The notes under the pieces: model-generated | What the model saw: only the letters and a program-made list of their open reading frames with translations | Databases searched by the model: none | What the model was told of the DNA's origin: nothing | Made by a program: the position numbers and the translations under genes | Source of the DNA: Chloroflexota bacterium | GTDB taxonomy: Bacteria; Chloroflexota; Dehalococcoidia; UBA2979 | Direction of reading: 5' to 3' | Length of the DNA stretch: 11,716 bases | Assembly (NCBI GenBank): GCA_009843585.1 | Contig: VYDC01000175.1 | Span: forward strand, 1-11,716 | Shown here: positions 1-6,490 of the stretch, in pieces | How the letters are laid out: each line of letters opens with the position of its first letter | Position numbering within the stretch: position 1 is the stretch's first letter

Positions 1-282
1 GTGACGAGGGAGGCGGAGATCCTCGTCGTCGCCGCCGGCAGCGCGGGCATCGTGACCCGGGAGATGGTGCGCCCCGGAGCGGTGGTGATCGACGTCGGGA
101 CCAACCGCGTGGAGGATTCCTCCGCGCGGCGGGGCTACCGGCTCGTCGGCGACGTCGACTTCGCGGGCGTCTCGGCGGTGGCGGGGGCGATCACGCCGGT
201 GCCGGGGGGCGTCGGCCCGATGACGATCGCGATGGTCGTCCGCAACACGCTGCTCGCCGCCCGGGACGCCGCCGGCCCGTAG
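1..282 (+). CDS. folD: FolD C-terminal part (bifunctional methylenetetrahydrofolate dehydrogenase/cyclohydrolase), 5' end outside window
   Basis: FolD interconverts 5,10-methylene-THF, 5,10-methenyl-THF and 10-formyl-THF in the cytosol, supplying one-carbon units for purine and formyl-Met-tRNA synthesis. The visible 93 residues are the end of the NAD(P)-binding Rossmann domain. They contain the segment ILVVAAGSAGIVT, then GAVVIDVGTNRV, then GDVDF, and finally the family signature TPVPGGVGPMTIAM near the C-terminus. The reading frame is open at base 1, so the gene starts upstream; a complete FolD is usually about 280-300 residues, so roughly two thirds is missing. The GTG at base 1 should not be taken as the true start. 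The gene ends in TAG, and prfB begins 35 bases later on the same strand. The short gap has no T-rich terminator. Confidence 0.95.
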   Translation: MTREAEILVVAAGSAGIVTREMVRPGAVVIDVGTNRVEDSSARRGYRLVGDVDFAGVSAVAGAITPVPGGVGPMTIAMVVRNTLLAARDAAGP

Positions 283-305
283 CTGCCCGGCCGCCCCGGC
301 CGTGA

Positions 306-311
306 GACACT
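306..311 (+). promoter_or_regulatory. Possible -10 element (GACACT) just upstream of prfB, leaderless type
   Basis: GACACT lies 6 bases before the prfB ATG, and the interval has no Shine-Dalgarno sequence. A -10 hexamer 6-8 bases before a start codon is the usual layout of leaderless genes in high-GC bacteria. The truB start in this window has a similar arrangement (GACTCT, 5 bases before GTG). There is no recognisable -35. This is inference from spacing and similarity only. Confidence 0.3.
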
Positions 312-317
312 CTCCCC

Positions 318-1455
318 ATGGATGATCTGGGGGCGCGGGCGGCGGAGCTCGCCGCGCGCGTTCAGGACGTGCGGGTGCGCCTTTGACCTCGATGCTCGCG
401 AGCGCGAGCTCGCCTCGCTGCGCCGCCGGTCGGAGGCCCCCGATCTCTGGGAGAACCGGCAGGAGGCCCAGAACCTGATGCAGCGGCTCTCGCGTCTGGA
501 GTCGCTGATCGCGACCTGGGACGATCTCGCGAGCGGCGCGCGCGGGATCGGCGAACTCGTCGAGATGGCGGAGGCGGTGGAGGACGAGTCGGAGCGCTCC
601 GCGCTCGCGGCCGACATCGCCGACGAGCTCGCCCCGCTGGAGCGACGCTTCGCCGAGCTGGAGCTCGAGCTCACGCTGGGTGGCCCCTACGACGGGCGCA
701 ACGCGGTGCTGCTGATCCATGCCGGCGCCGGCGGCACGGAGGCGCAGGACTGGGCGGAGATGCTGCTCCGGCTCTACCTCAGGTGGGCGCAGCAGCGCGA
801 CTTCTCGGCCGACGTGCTGGCGCTCTCGCCCGGCGAGGAAGCCGGCATCAAGTCCGCCGAGATGCGCATCACGGGCGAGCACGCCTACGGCCTCCTTCGC
901 TCCGAGCGCGGGGTGCACCGGCTCGTGCGCATCTCGCCGTTCGACGCCTCGCGCGCCCGGCACACGAGCTTCGCCCTCGTCGAGGTGATGCCCGAGGCGG
1001 AGAGCGAGGATGTGCAGGTCGAGATCCGGCAGGAGGACGTGCGTATCGACACCTACCGCGCCTCCGGGCACGGCGGGCAGAACGTGCAGAAGAACGACAC
1101 GGCCGTGCGCATCACCCACCTGCCGACCGGCCTGGTGGTGACCTGCCAGAACGAGCGCTCGCAGGGTCGCAACCGGGAGACGGCGATGCTGGTCCTCAAG
1201 TCGAGGCTGCTGGAGATCGAGATCGAGCGGCGCGAGGAGGAGCGCGCGCGGCTGCGCGGCGTCCACGTCGAGCCGGGCTGGGGCAACCAGATCCGCTCCT
1301 ACGTGCTCCAGCCGTACCGCATGGTGAAGGACCTGCGCACCGGCGCGGAGACCAGCGACACGCAGGGCGTCCTCGACGGCGGCATCGATCCCTTCATCGA
1401 GGCCTACCTGCGCCAGCGGGTGGGGAGCGAGGAGTCCGCAGGGGTCGACGCGTGA
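318..1455 (+). CDS. prfB: Peptide chain release factor 2 (RF2), made by programmed +1 frameshift
   Basis: RF2 recognises UGA and UAA stop codons in the ribosomal A site and triggers hydrolysis of the peptidyl-tRNA. The gene starts at ATG 318, reads 22 codons, meets an in-frame TGA at 384-386, and continues in the +1 frame from GAC at 385. The joined product is about 378 residues, close to the family's usual 365 or so. The stop-recognition motif SPF is at residues 206-208 and the catalytic GGQ, in the context SGHGGQNVQK, at 252-254; both are almost exactly where E. coli RF2 has them. The N-terminal region is helical and acidic, as in RF2. No Shine-Dalgarno is seen before the ATG, so a leaderless start is possible. 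The final TGA overlaps the GTG start of the next gene by 4 bases, which suggests translational coupling. An annotation ignoring the frameshift would wrongly start this gene at ATG 322 or further downstream. Confidence 0.96.
373..387 (+). promoter_or_regulatory. RF2 programmed +1 frameshift signal (CTT TGA C with upstream SD-like GGGTG)
   Basis: The zero-frame codons end in CTT (381-383) followed by TGA (384-386) and C, the classic autoregulatory slip site of prfB. When RF2 is scarce the ribosome pauses at UGA and the Leu-tRNA slips from CUU to UUU, so GAC (385-387) is read next. GGGTG at 373-377 sits 3 bases before CTT, the same spacing as the stimulatory Shine-Dalgarno-like element in E. coli. 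It pairs only partly with anti-SD (GGUG to CACC), so its role is inferred. The slip site itself is seen directly. Confidence 0.93.
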
Positions 1456-2927
1456 CCGGCCCTCGGCCGCCGGCCCGCGCCTTCCGGCCGGCCCTCGCGC
1501 TCGCCGTGGGTGGGGCGCTCGCCGTCGCGCTCCTGGCGACGCTCCCCGCGGCGTCGCCGGCACGCGCCGGCGAGATAGCGGTCGAGCGGCTGGCGACGCG
1601 CAGCGAGGATCCGCGCGAGCTCACCTTCACGGCGCGCGTCCGCTCCGTGGCGGGCCTCGCCTCCGCGCGCCTCGAGTACCTCGTGCTCAACCCGGACGGC
1701 AACATCGGCGGCAGCGGGGAGGTCGAGGTGAGCGGGGGGCCCGAGGAGGACCTGATCTTCACCCTGCAGACGATCGCGCCGCGCCGCTACATCCCGGTCG
1801 GATCCGAGTTCAGCTACCGCTGGCTGCTGGAGGACCGCGAGGGCACGGAGTTCGTCACCGAGGAGCAGCGCTTCGTCTTCCTGGACGGGCGCTACAGCTG
1901 GAAGTCGCGCACGGAGGGGCTCGTCACGGTCTACTGGTACGGCTCCAGCACGGCGGCGGCGGAGCTGGCGCTCGCGTCCACGGCCTCCTCGCTGCGCGAC
2001 ACGGAGGATCTGCTCGAGGTCACGGTGCCCTACCCCGTCAAGGTCGTCGTCTGGCGCTCGGAGGCGGAGGGGGAGCTGGCGCAGCGCCCGCGCAGCGGCG
2101 TCTTCGACGCGACGGTGATCACGGGCGGCCAGCGCGTGGCTCCGGACCTGCTCTTCGTCTTCGAGCCCTCGCGCATCGTGATCCGCCACGAGGCGGCGCA
2201 CATCGTCACCAAGGTCGCCGGCGACGGTCCCTTCACGACCATCCCCTCCTGGCTGGACGAGGGGACGGCGGTCTACATGCAGCCCGAGCCCGGCGCCGGA
2301 TACACCGTCGCGCTGGCGGGCGCCGTCGGCGGCGACCGGACGCTTCCGCTGCGCGGGCTCGCCTCACCGCCGGGCGATCCCGGCCGCGTCGACCTCTTCT
2401 ACGGGCAGTCGTGGTCGGTCGTGTCGCACCTGATCGACGTCTACGGGCGCCCCGCGCTCGCCGAGCTCTACCGGACGGTAAAGGCGGGCTCCCTCATCGA
2501 CGACGCCCTGCGGGAGGTCTACGGCCTGGATCAGGACAGCCTCTACAACGAGTGGCGCGCCGCGAACGGGCTGCCGCCGGTCGCGGTGACGGGGCGGTCG
2601 GCGATCACGGCCCCGGCGCCGAGCGAGGCGACGGTGGCCCCGCTCGCGGTCCCCACATCGCGTCCGGCCGACGGCGCCGCCCCGGCGCCGGCCGGAACGG
2701 CCGGCGACGCCTCTCCCGAGACAGGCGCCCCCGCGGAGGCGGCGGGCGCCGGTGAGCCGGCGGGGGCGACCCCGGCCGCGGCGGCGGACGGGGACGGCGT
2801 CGGCGCCCGACCCGTCCTCATCCTCCTGACGGTGACGGCGCTGCTGGTGCTGCTTCTCGGCGGCGGCGCGGTGGCCCTGATGCGTCGGCCCGACCGGCCG
2901 CCGCCAGGACGGGGAAGCGGCTTCTAG
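1452..2927 (+). CDS. Secreted, C-terminally anchored zinc metallopeptidase of the peptidase-MA-like family
   Basis: A predicted exported gluzincin of 491 residues; its substrate is unknown. The GTG start at 1452 overlaps the prfB stop as GTGA. Residues about 10-39 form a signal peptide: basic start, Ala/Leu-rich core and a likely cleavage after ARA (residues 37-39). The middle region up to about residue 190 is beta-rich. The zinc site is HEAAH at residues 246-250, followed by WLDEG with the presumed third ligand Glu270, the spacing expected for HExxH plus distal Glu peptidases. Residues from about 373 to 450 are a Pro/Ala/Gly-rich linker. Residues about 452-476 form one hydrophobic membrane segment followed by a short basic tail (MRRPDR), so the peptidase domain should sit outside the cell, tethered to the membrane. 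The stop codon overlaps that of the convergent gene. The fold assignment is firm on the motif pattern; the biological role is not known. Confidence 0.82.
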   Translation: MTGPRPPARAFRPALALAVGGALAVALLATLPAASPARAGEIAVERLATRSEDPRELTFTARVRSVAGLASARLEYLVLNPDGNIGGSGEVEVSGGPEEDLIFTLQTIAPRRYIPVGSEFSYRWLLEDREGTEFVTEEQRFVFLDGRYSWKSRTEGLVTVYWYGSSTAAAELALASTASSLRDTEDLLEVTVPYPVKVVVWRSEAEGELAQRPRSGVFDATVITGGQRVAPDLLFVFEPSRIVIRHEAAHIVTKVAGDGPFTTIPSWLDEGTAVYMQPEPGAGYTVALAGAVGGDRTLPLRGLASPPGDPGRVDLFYGQSWSVVSHLIDVYGRPALAELYRTVKAGSLIDDALREVYGLDQDSLYNEWRAANGLPPVAVTGRSAITAPAPSEATVAPLAVPTSRPADGAAPAPAGTAGDASPETGAPAEAAGAGEPAGATPAAAADGDGVGARPVLILLTVTALLVLLLGGGAVALMRRPDRPPPGRGSGF

Positions 2928-3763
2928 CCGCGACCCGGCACGATCAGCCCGGACCCGCCCGGACCCGTCTCGGTGCCGGGGCCGAGGCCCGGCTGTCCGC
3001 CCTGCTCGGCGCGCATCTGCTGCGCGAGCTGCCGGGCCTGCTCCTCGCTCAGGTAGGGGACCGAGAGCGTGCTCTCGCGGATCACCGGCTCCTCGTTGTC
3101 CGCCGCCTCGCGCGCGATCTGCTCGACGAGCTCGTCGTCGCGCCACACACCGGCGTAGCGCCGCTCGCCGATCCACAGCGTCGGGAGCTCCACGACGGAG
3201 CGCCTGGCGGCGAGCTTCGGGAACTCCGCGTACTCGGTGACGGTGACGTTGACGGAGGCCGCCTCGGCGGCGATCGCCCCCAGCAGCAGCAGCAACTGCG
3301 GCGAGATCGGATCGAAGGGGGTGACGGCGAGCTCGACGTCGACCGAGTGCGGGAGCGCTTCCAGCGCCTCGCGGCTCTCCGGGGGGAGCGGGCGAGCGGC
3401 GCCGCCCATCAGTCCGATGATGGTGACGAACGGGCCGAGCAGGGGGCCGGACCATAGGCCGACGAAGCGGACCGAGCGGCCGCCGCCGCGGATCACCGTC
3501 GTCGGCGCCCGCTCCACTCCCGCCTCCTCGGCGCGCGACGCGTGGCGGTCGAGGTCGTAGCGCGTGAGGGCTATGGCGTCGTGGGTGGTCGCGATCTCGC
3601 GCGCGCTCTCCACGACCTCGTCGCAGTGCGTGCAGGTGTCGCGATCGGGAAGCACGAGGCCGGACTCGGCGCGCGTCCACACGTCGAGACCGACCCGGCC
3701 GCCGAGGGAGCGGGCGAGGTATTCGGCCACGTCGGCGCGCGCCTCGCGCGGCATCGGGCTCAT
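2924..3763 (-). CDS. Tandem thioredoxin-fold protein resembling protein disulfide oxidoreductase, second active site lost
   Basis: A cytosolic protein of 279 residues with no signal peptide. The first thioredoxin-like unit has a CTHC redox motif (Cys44, Cys47) and the cis-proline segment RAPTTVI (Pro87). The second unit begins around residue 141; where relatives of archaeal protein disulfide oxidoreductase and AhpF N-domains carry CPYC after TP, this one reads TPFDPIS, so Asp151 and Ser154 replace both cysteines. Its cis-proline segment LPTLWI (Pro194) is kept. The last 30 or so residues are Gly/Pro-rich. The ATG at 3763 has a GAGGGGA ribosome site 7 bases upstream on this strand; an ATG one codon earlier (3766) is equally possible and overlaps the upstream stop as ATGA. 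It is the last gene of the minus-strand block. A thiol-disulfide or chaperone role is inferred; its link to lipid synthesis is unknown. Confidence 0.72.
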   Translation of the reverse strand: MSPMPREARADVAEYLARSLGGRVGLDVWTRAESGLVLPDRDTCTHCDEVVESAREIATTHDAIALTRYDLDRHASRAEEAGVERAPTTVIRGGGRSVRFVGLWSGPLLGPFVTIIGLMGGAARPLPPESREALEALPHSVDVELAVTPFDPISPQLLLLLGAIAAEAASVNVTVTEYAEFPKLAARRSVVELPTLWIGERRYAGVWRDDELVEQIAREAADNEEPVIRESTLSVPYLSEEQARQLAQQMRAEQGGQPGLGPGTETGPGGSGLIVPGRG

Positions 3764-4377
3764 CATCGGCTCCCCTCGTCGGCGTCGCGGGCGCGCAGCG
3801 CGCTCACTGCGAGCAGGAGACGCTGCGCCGCCGTGAGCAGGGAGAGCACCGCGAGCAGCCACAGCGCCACCCGGACCCAGCCCGTGATCAGCCCGGCCCC
3901 GAGGAGCAGGACGCGCTCGGTGCGCGCCAGCACGCCGCCGGTGACGACCACGCCCTCCGCCTCGCCGCGGGCCCGCACGTAGGAGACGAGCAGCGATCCG
4001 GCGAGCGCGGCGAAGGCGAGCATCGACTCCTCGCGGTGGCCGAGGCCGAGCTGGTGGTAGAGCAGTGCGCCGAGCACCGCCGCCTCCGCGACGCGGTCGA
4101 AGGTGGAGTCGAGGAGGGCCCCCACGCGTGAGGAGCGCCCGCTGATGCGCGCCAGCGCGCCGTCGAGGGAATCGAGCGCGGCCGCCGCCAGCATGACGCA
4201 GCCGCCGGCGAGGAGCTCGCCGCGCGCGATCAGCCCGGCCGCGCCGACGCTTCCGACGAGCGCGGCGACCGAGACGGCGTGGGGGCTCACGCCGAGCGCG
4301 GCGAGCGGGCGCACGATGGGCGTGGTGAGCCGTTCGGGCGCGCGGCCGGGGAGGAGACGCACGCGGATCCCGCTCAC
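3763..4377 (-). CDS. CDP-alcohol phosphatidyltransferase, predicted phosphatidylinositol-phosphate synthase
   Basis: An integral membrane enzyme of 204 residues predicted to join CDP-diacylglycerol and inositol phosphate to give phosphatidylinositol phosphate, releasing CMP. The complete family motif D-x2-DG-x2-AR-x8-G-x3-D-x3-D is present: Asp69, Asp72-Gly73, Ala76-Arg77, Gly86, Asp90 and Asp94. These residues bind the metal ions and the CDP moiety. Several Leu/Ala/Val-rich stretches before and after the motif fit the six-helix fold. The motif alone cannot tell inositol phosphate from glycerol phosphate as acceptor. The inositol assignment rests on ino1 and a PimA-like enzyme in the same gene block and on the similar size and grouping of mycobacterial pgsA1 (Rv2612c). 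GTG 4377 overlaps the upstream stop as GTGA and has no clear ribosome site of its own, so translational coupling is likely. Alternative: phosphatidylglycerophosphate synthase. Confidence 0.85.
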   Translation of the reverse strand: MSGIRVRLLPGRAPERLTTPIVRPLAALGVSPHAVSVAALVGSVGAAGLIARGELLAGGCVMLAAAALDSLDGALARISGRSSRVGALLDSTFDRVAEAAVLGALLYHQLGLGHREESMLAFAALAGSLLVSYVRARGEAEGVVVTGGVLARTERVLLLGAGLITGWVRVALWLLAVLSLLTAAQRLLLAVSALRARDADEGSR

Positions 4378-5597
4378 CGGGCGGCGGCGGCGCGGCGGGG
4401 CGACGGCTGGTCCCCGGGGCCCGCGCCGTCGCCGAAGGCGGCGTCCGCCGGACGCCTCGCAGGGATCCCGCGCGAGTCCCGCAGCCGCTCGTAGTAGGCC
4501 AGGAGCCGCTCGGTGACGTGGGGCCAGGAGTACTCCTCGACGCGATGGGCGCCGGCCGCGGACAGCCGCCGACGCAGCAGCGGGTCGCGCACCAGCGTGC
4601 TCAGCGCATCGGCGAGGGCGAAGGAGTCCTTCGGCCTCACGAGCAGGCCGTCACGGCGATGGGTGACCACCGACGCGTAGCCCTCGATGTTGGAGGCGAC
4701 CACGGGCACGCCCGACGCCATCGCCTCAAGCAGGACGTAGCCCTGCGACTCGTGTCCGACGGCGGGCGAGCAGACGACGTCGGCGCTGCGGTAGTAGCTC
4801 ACGAGCTCGTCGTGCGGGACGCGGCCGACGAAGTGGACGCCGCGGCGCCCCATGCGCTCGAGCGAGGCCCGGTAGCGGCTGAGGGCACGCTCGTTCGGAC
4901 CGACCACGACCAGCCGCGTGCGCGGATCGCGCGCGTTCACCGTGCCGAAGGCGCGGATCAGGTAGGAGAGTCCCTTGCGCTTCTCCGCGCGGCCGACGTA
5001 GAGGATGTTGACGACGCCGTCGTCGAGCTCCGGTCGCCTCGCCACCTCCGGGTTGCGGAAGCGGTCCACGTCGATGCCGTTGGGGATGATGTTGTAGAAG
5101 CCCGGGAAGTAGCGCCCCACGTAGTCGGCGGCGGGCGGGGAGACGGCGATCTTCCCGTCGACCTCGCGGAACCAGCGCTTCAGCAGCCGGCGGCCGTAGG
5201 AGTAGAGCCGGTTGCCGCCGTCCTTCGTCGCGTGAAAGGTCCCGACCGTGATCGCGTCGGGGTTGGCGGCGCGTGCGTGGCGAAGCGCCTGCAGGGGAAG
5301 CACCGGCATCAGCGGTTCGTGCACGTGCACCACGTCGTAGCGCCCGGCCGCCAGCAATGCCCGCACCTTCTGCCCCAGCCGGGGGTTGAGCGAGATGCGC
5401 GCCGTGGAGCCGGAGGCCGGGATCGGCCGGGGGCGCCCGACGATCGTGATCCCCGGCTCGCGCGGCTCGGTGGTGCCGGGGGCGAGGATCTGGGTCTGGT
5501 GGCCGCGCTCGAGGAACTCGCGCCGGAGCTGCGCGACGTGGTTGTTGACGCCGCCCGGGGTGTGCCAGTCGTAGGGCGAGACGAGGGCGATCCTCAC
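4374..5597 (-). CDS. pimA: PimA-like GT4 glycosyltransferase (predicted phosphatidylinositol mannosyltransferase)
   Basis: A GT-B fold retaining transferase of 407 residues, likely moving mannose from GDP-mannose to the inositol ring of phosphatidylinositol at the inner face of the membrane. The N-terminus MRIALVSPYDWHTPGGV matches the PimA start, including the Gly-Gly loop. HVHEPLMP and the following FHATKD correspond to PimA HLHEP and FHTS. The donor site shows GRAEKRKG (Arg203, Lys208) and the E-x7-E motif in GHESQGYVLLEAM (Glu283, Glu291), equivalent to Arg196, Lys202 and Glu274 of mycobacterial PimA. GTG 5597 overlaps the PHP gene stop as GTGA and has GGAGG 6 bases upstream. The C-terminal 30 residues are an Ala/Pro/Arg-rich tail not typical of PimA. 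Sugar and acceptor are inferred from similarity and neighbours; another lipid glycosyltransferase activity is possible. Confidence 0.82.
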   Translation of the reverse strand: MRIALVSPYDWHTPGGVNNHVAQLRREFLERGHQTQILAPGTTEPREPGITIVGRPRPIPASGSTARISLNPRLGQKVRALLAAGRYDVVHVHEPLMPVLPLQALRHARAANPDAITVGTFHATKDGGNRLYSYGRRLLKRWFREVDGKIAVSPPAADYVGRYFPGFYNIIPNGIDVDRFRNPEVARRPELDDGVVNILYVGRAEKRKGLSYLIRAFGTVNARDPRTRLVVVGPNERALSRYRASLERMGRRGVHFVGRVPHDELVSYYRSADVVCSPAVGHESQGYVLLEAMASGVPVVASNIEGYASVVTHRRDGLLVRPKDSFALADALSTLVRDPLLRRRLSAAGAHRVEEYSWPHVTERLLAYYERLRDSRGIPARRPADAAFGDGAGPGDQPSPRRAAAAR

Positions 5598-6460
5598 GGC
5601 GTGCCTCCGCCCGCAGGCGCCGTGATCCCGCGCAGTCGTCGGCCCGCCCGGGCGAGAGCGGGGCCCAGCACCCGCCGGGGCGTCACCGAGAGGCCGCGGA
5701 CCTGCTGCCGGGCGAGCGCCCGCCAGCCGATCAGGGAGAGCGGGACCGGTGCGAGTAGCCTGGCCTCGGTCTCCCCGGCCGCAAGCGCCGCGCGCAGATC
5801 CGCGATGCTCGAGCCGGCGAAGAGCGTCGCCGCCCGCCCGACCTCGGGGAGGAAGTGGGCGTCGGAGCCGCCCGTCTCGGGCAAGCGGAACGACTCGCGG
5901 TTCAGGCGTCGCGCCTTGCGCTCCGTGACGCGCGCCGCCAGCGATCCGTTGGCGAGTTCGATGCCGTCGGGTCGCAGCTCCGGGTCGTGCGTCGCCAGCA
6001 GACGCCGGAGGGCGCGCTCGCCGATGGAGCGTGTGAGGTAGGAGAGCGGGTGCGGCACGACGGCGAGCCCGCCCAGGCGGTGGATTTCCCTCATGGTCTC
6101 GTCGAGCGGCCGCAGCGGGCGCAGCGGCGCGTCGATGTCGAGCGCGAGCAGATGCCCGGCGCGCGTCGTCAGCTCGACCCCGGTCATGAGCTCGAAGCTG
6201 TAGCGTCCGCGAGCATGGATCTCGCGCGCGGCGAGCGCGCCCCCGATGTCATCGTGATCGGTCACGGCGACGATGTCGAGATCGGTCCTGTGCTCGACGT
6301 AGTCCAGGACGGCGAGCGCGTCCATCATCCCGTCGCCGGCCGACGTGTGAATCTGGAGGTCGGCGAGCCCGTAGCGGCGCGGCGTCGCGCCTCGGCCGGC
6401 GTCGTCGCCGGTCAGCCGGTCCGCGTCCGGCGGCTCGCTGCGGGGGTCGGGATCAGACAT
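5594..6460 (-). CDS. PHP-domain metal-dependent phosphoesterase
   Basis: A cytosolic protein of 288 residues with the PHP (polymerase and histidinol phosphatase) fold, whose members hydrolyse phosphate esters with two or three metal ions. After a 29-residue acidic, probably disordered start the motifs follow in order: DLQIHTSAGDG (34-44), AVTDHDD (65-71), GVEL with Glu96, His103, VVPHP with His137, and GGSDAH with Asp200 and His202. The first motif normally reads H-x-H; here the first His is Gln36, leaving His38, so one metal site is changed. The gene lies between acyltransferases and the PimA-like gene. PI-phosphate must lose its inositol phosphate group before PimA acts, and this is the only phosphatase in the window, so a role as PI-phosphate phosphatase is a reasonable but unproven idea. 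The ATG start has no clear ribosome site but a TACAAT 8 bases upstream. Confidence 0.85.
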   Translation of the reverse strand: MSDPDPRSEPPDADRLTGDDAGRGATPRRYGLADLQIHTSAGDGMMDALAVLDYVEHRTDLDIVAVTDHDDIGGALAAREIHARGRYSFELMTGVELTTRAGHLLALDIDAPLRPLRPLDETMREIHRLGGLAVVPHPLSYLTRSIGERALRRLLATHDPELRPDGIELANGSLAARVTERKARRLNRESFRLPETGGSDAHFLPEVGRAATLFAGSSIADLRAALAAGETEARLLAPVPLSLIGWRALARQQVRGLSVTPRRVLGPALARAGRRLRGITAPAGGGTP

Positions 6461-6468
6461 GTCGGCGC

Positions 6469-6474
6469 ATTGTA
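6469..6474 (-). promoter_or_regulatory. Possible -10 element TACAAT upstream of the PHP gene
   Basis: On the minus strand TACAAT lies 8 bases before the ATG at 6460, inside the 30-base gap after the acyltransferase stop. It is a close match to the bacterial -10 consensus in an otherwise GC-rich stretch. No good -35 at 16-18 bases is seen. If active it would give a nearly leaderless transcript for the PHP, pimA-like, PI-phosphate synthase and thioredoxin-fold genes, splitting the seven-gene block in two. Confidence 0.4.
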
Positions 6475-6490
6475 CGGCCGCGGCGACGTC

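Noticed and set aside
288..302. CGGCCG-CCC-CGGCCG hairpin after folD as a terminator
   Set aside because: The loop is only 3 bases and no T run follows; GC-rich DNA produces such palindromes often.
783..1451. In-frame upstream extension of the peptidase gene
   Set aside because: It would read through prfB in another frame as Arg/Ala-rich nonsense; the signal peptide begins directly after GTG 1452.
1404..2201. Minus-strand open frame opposite the peptidase gene
   Set aside because: Low-complexity Arg-rich translation with no motif, fully antisense to a gene with a recognised signal peptide and zinc site.
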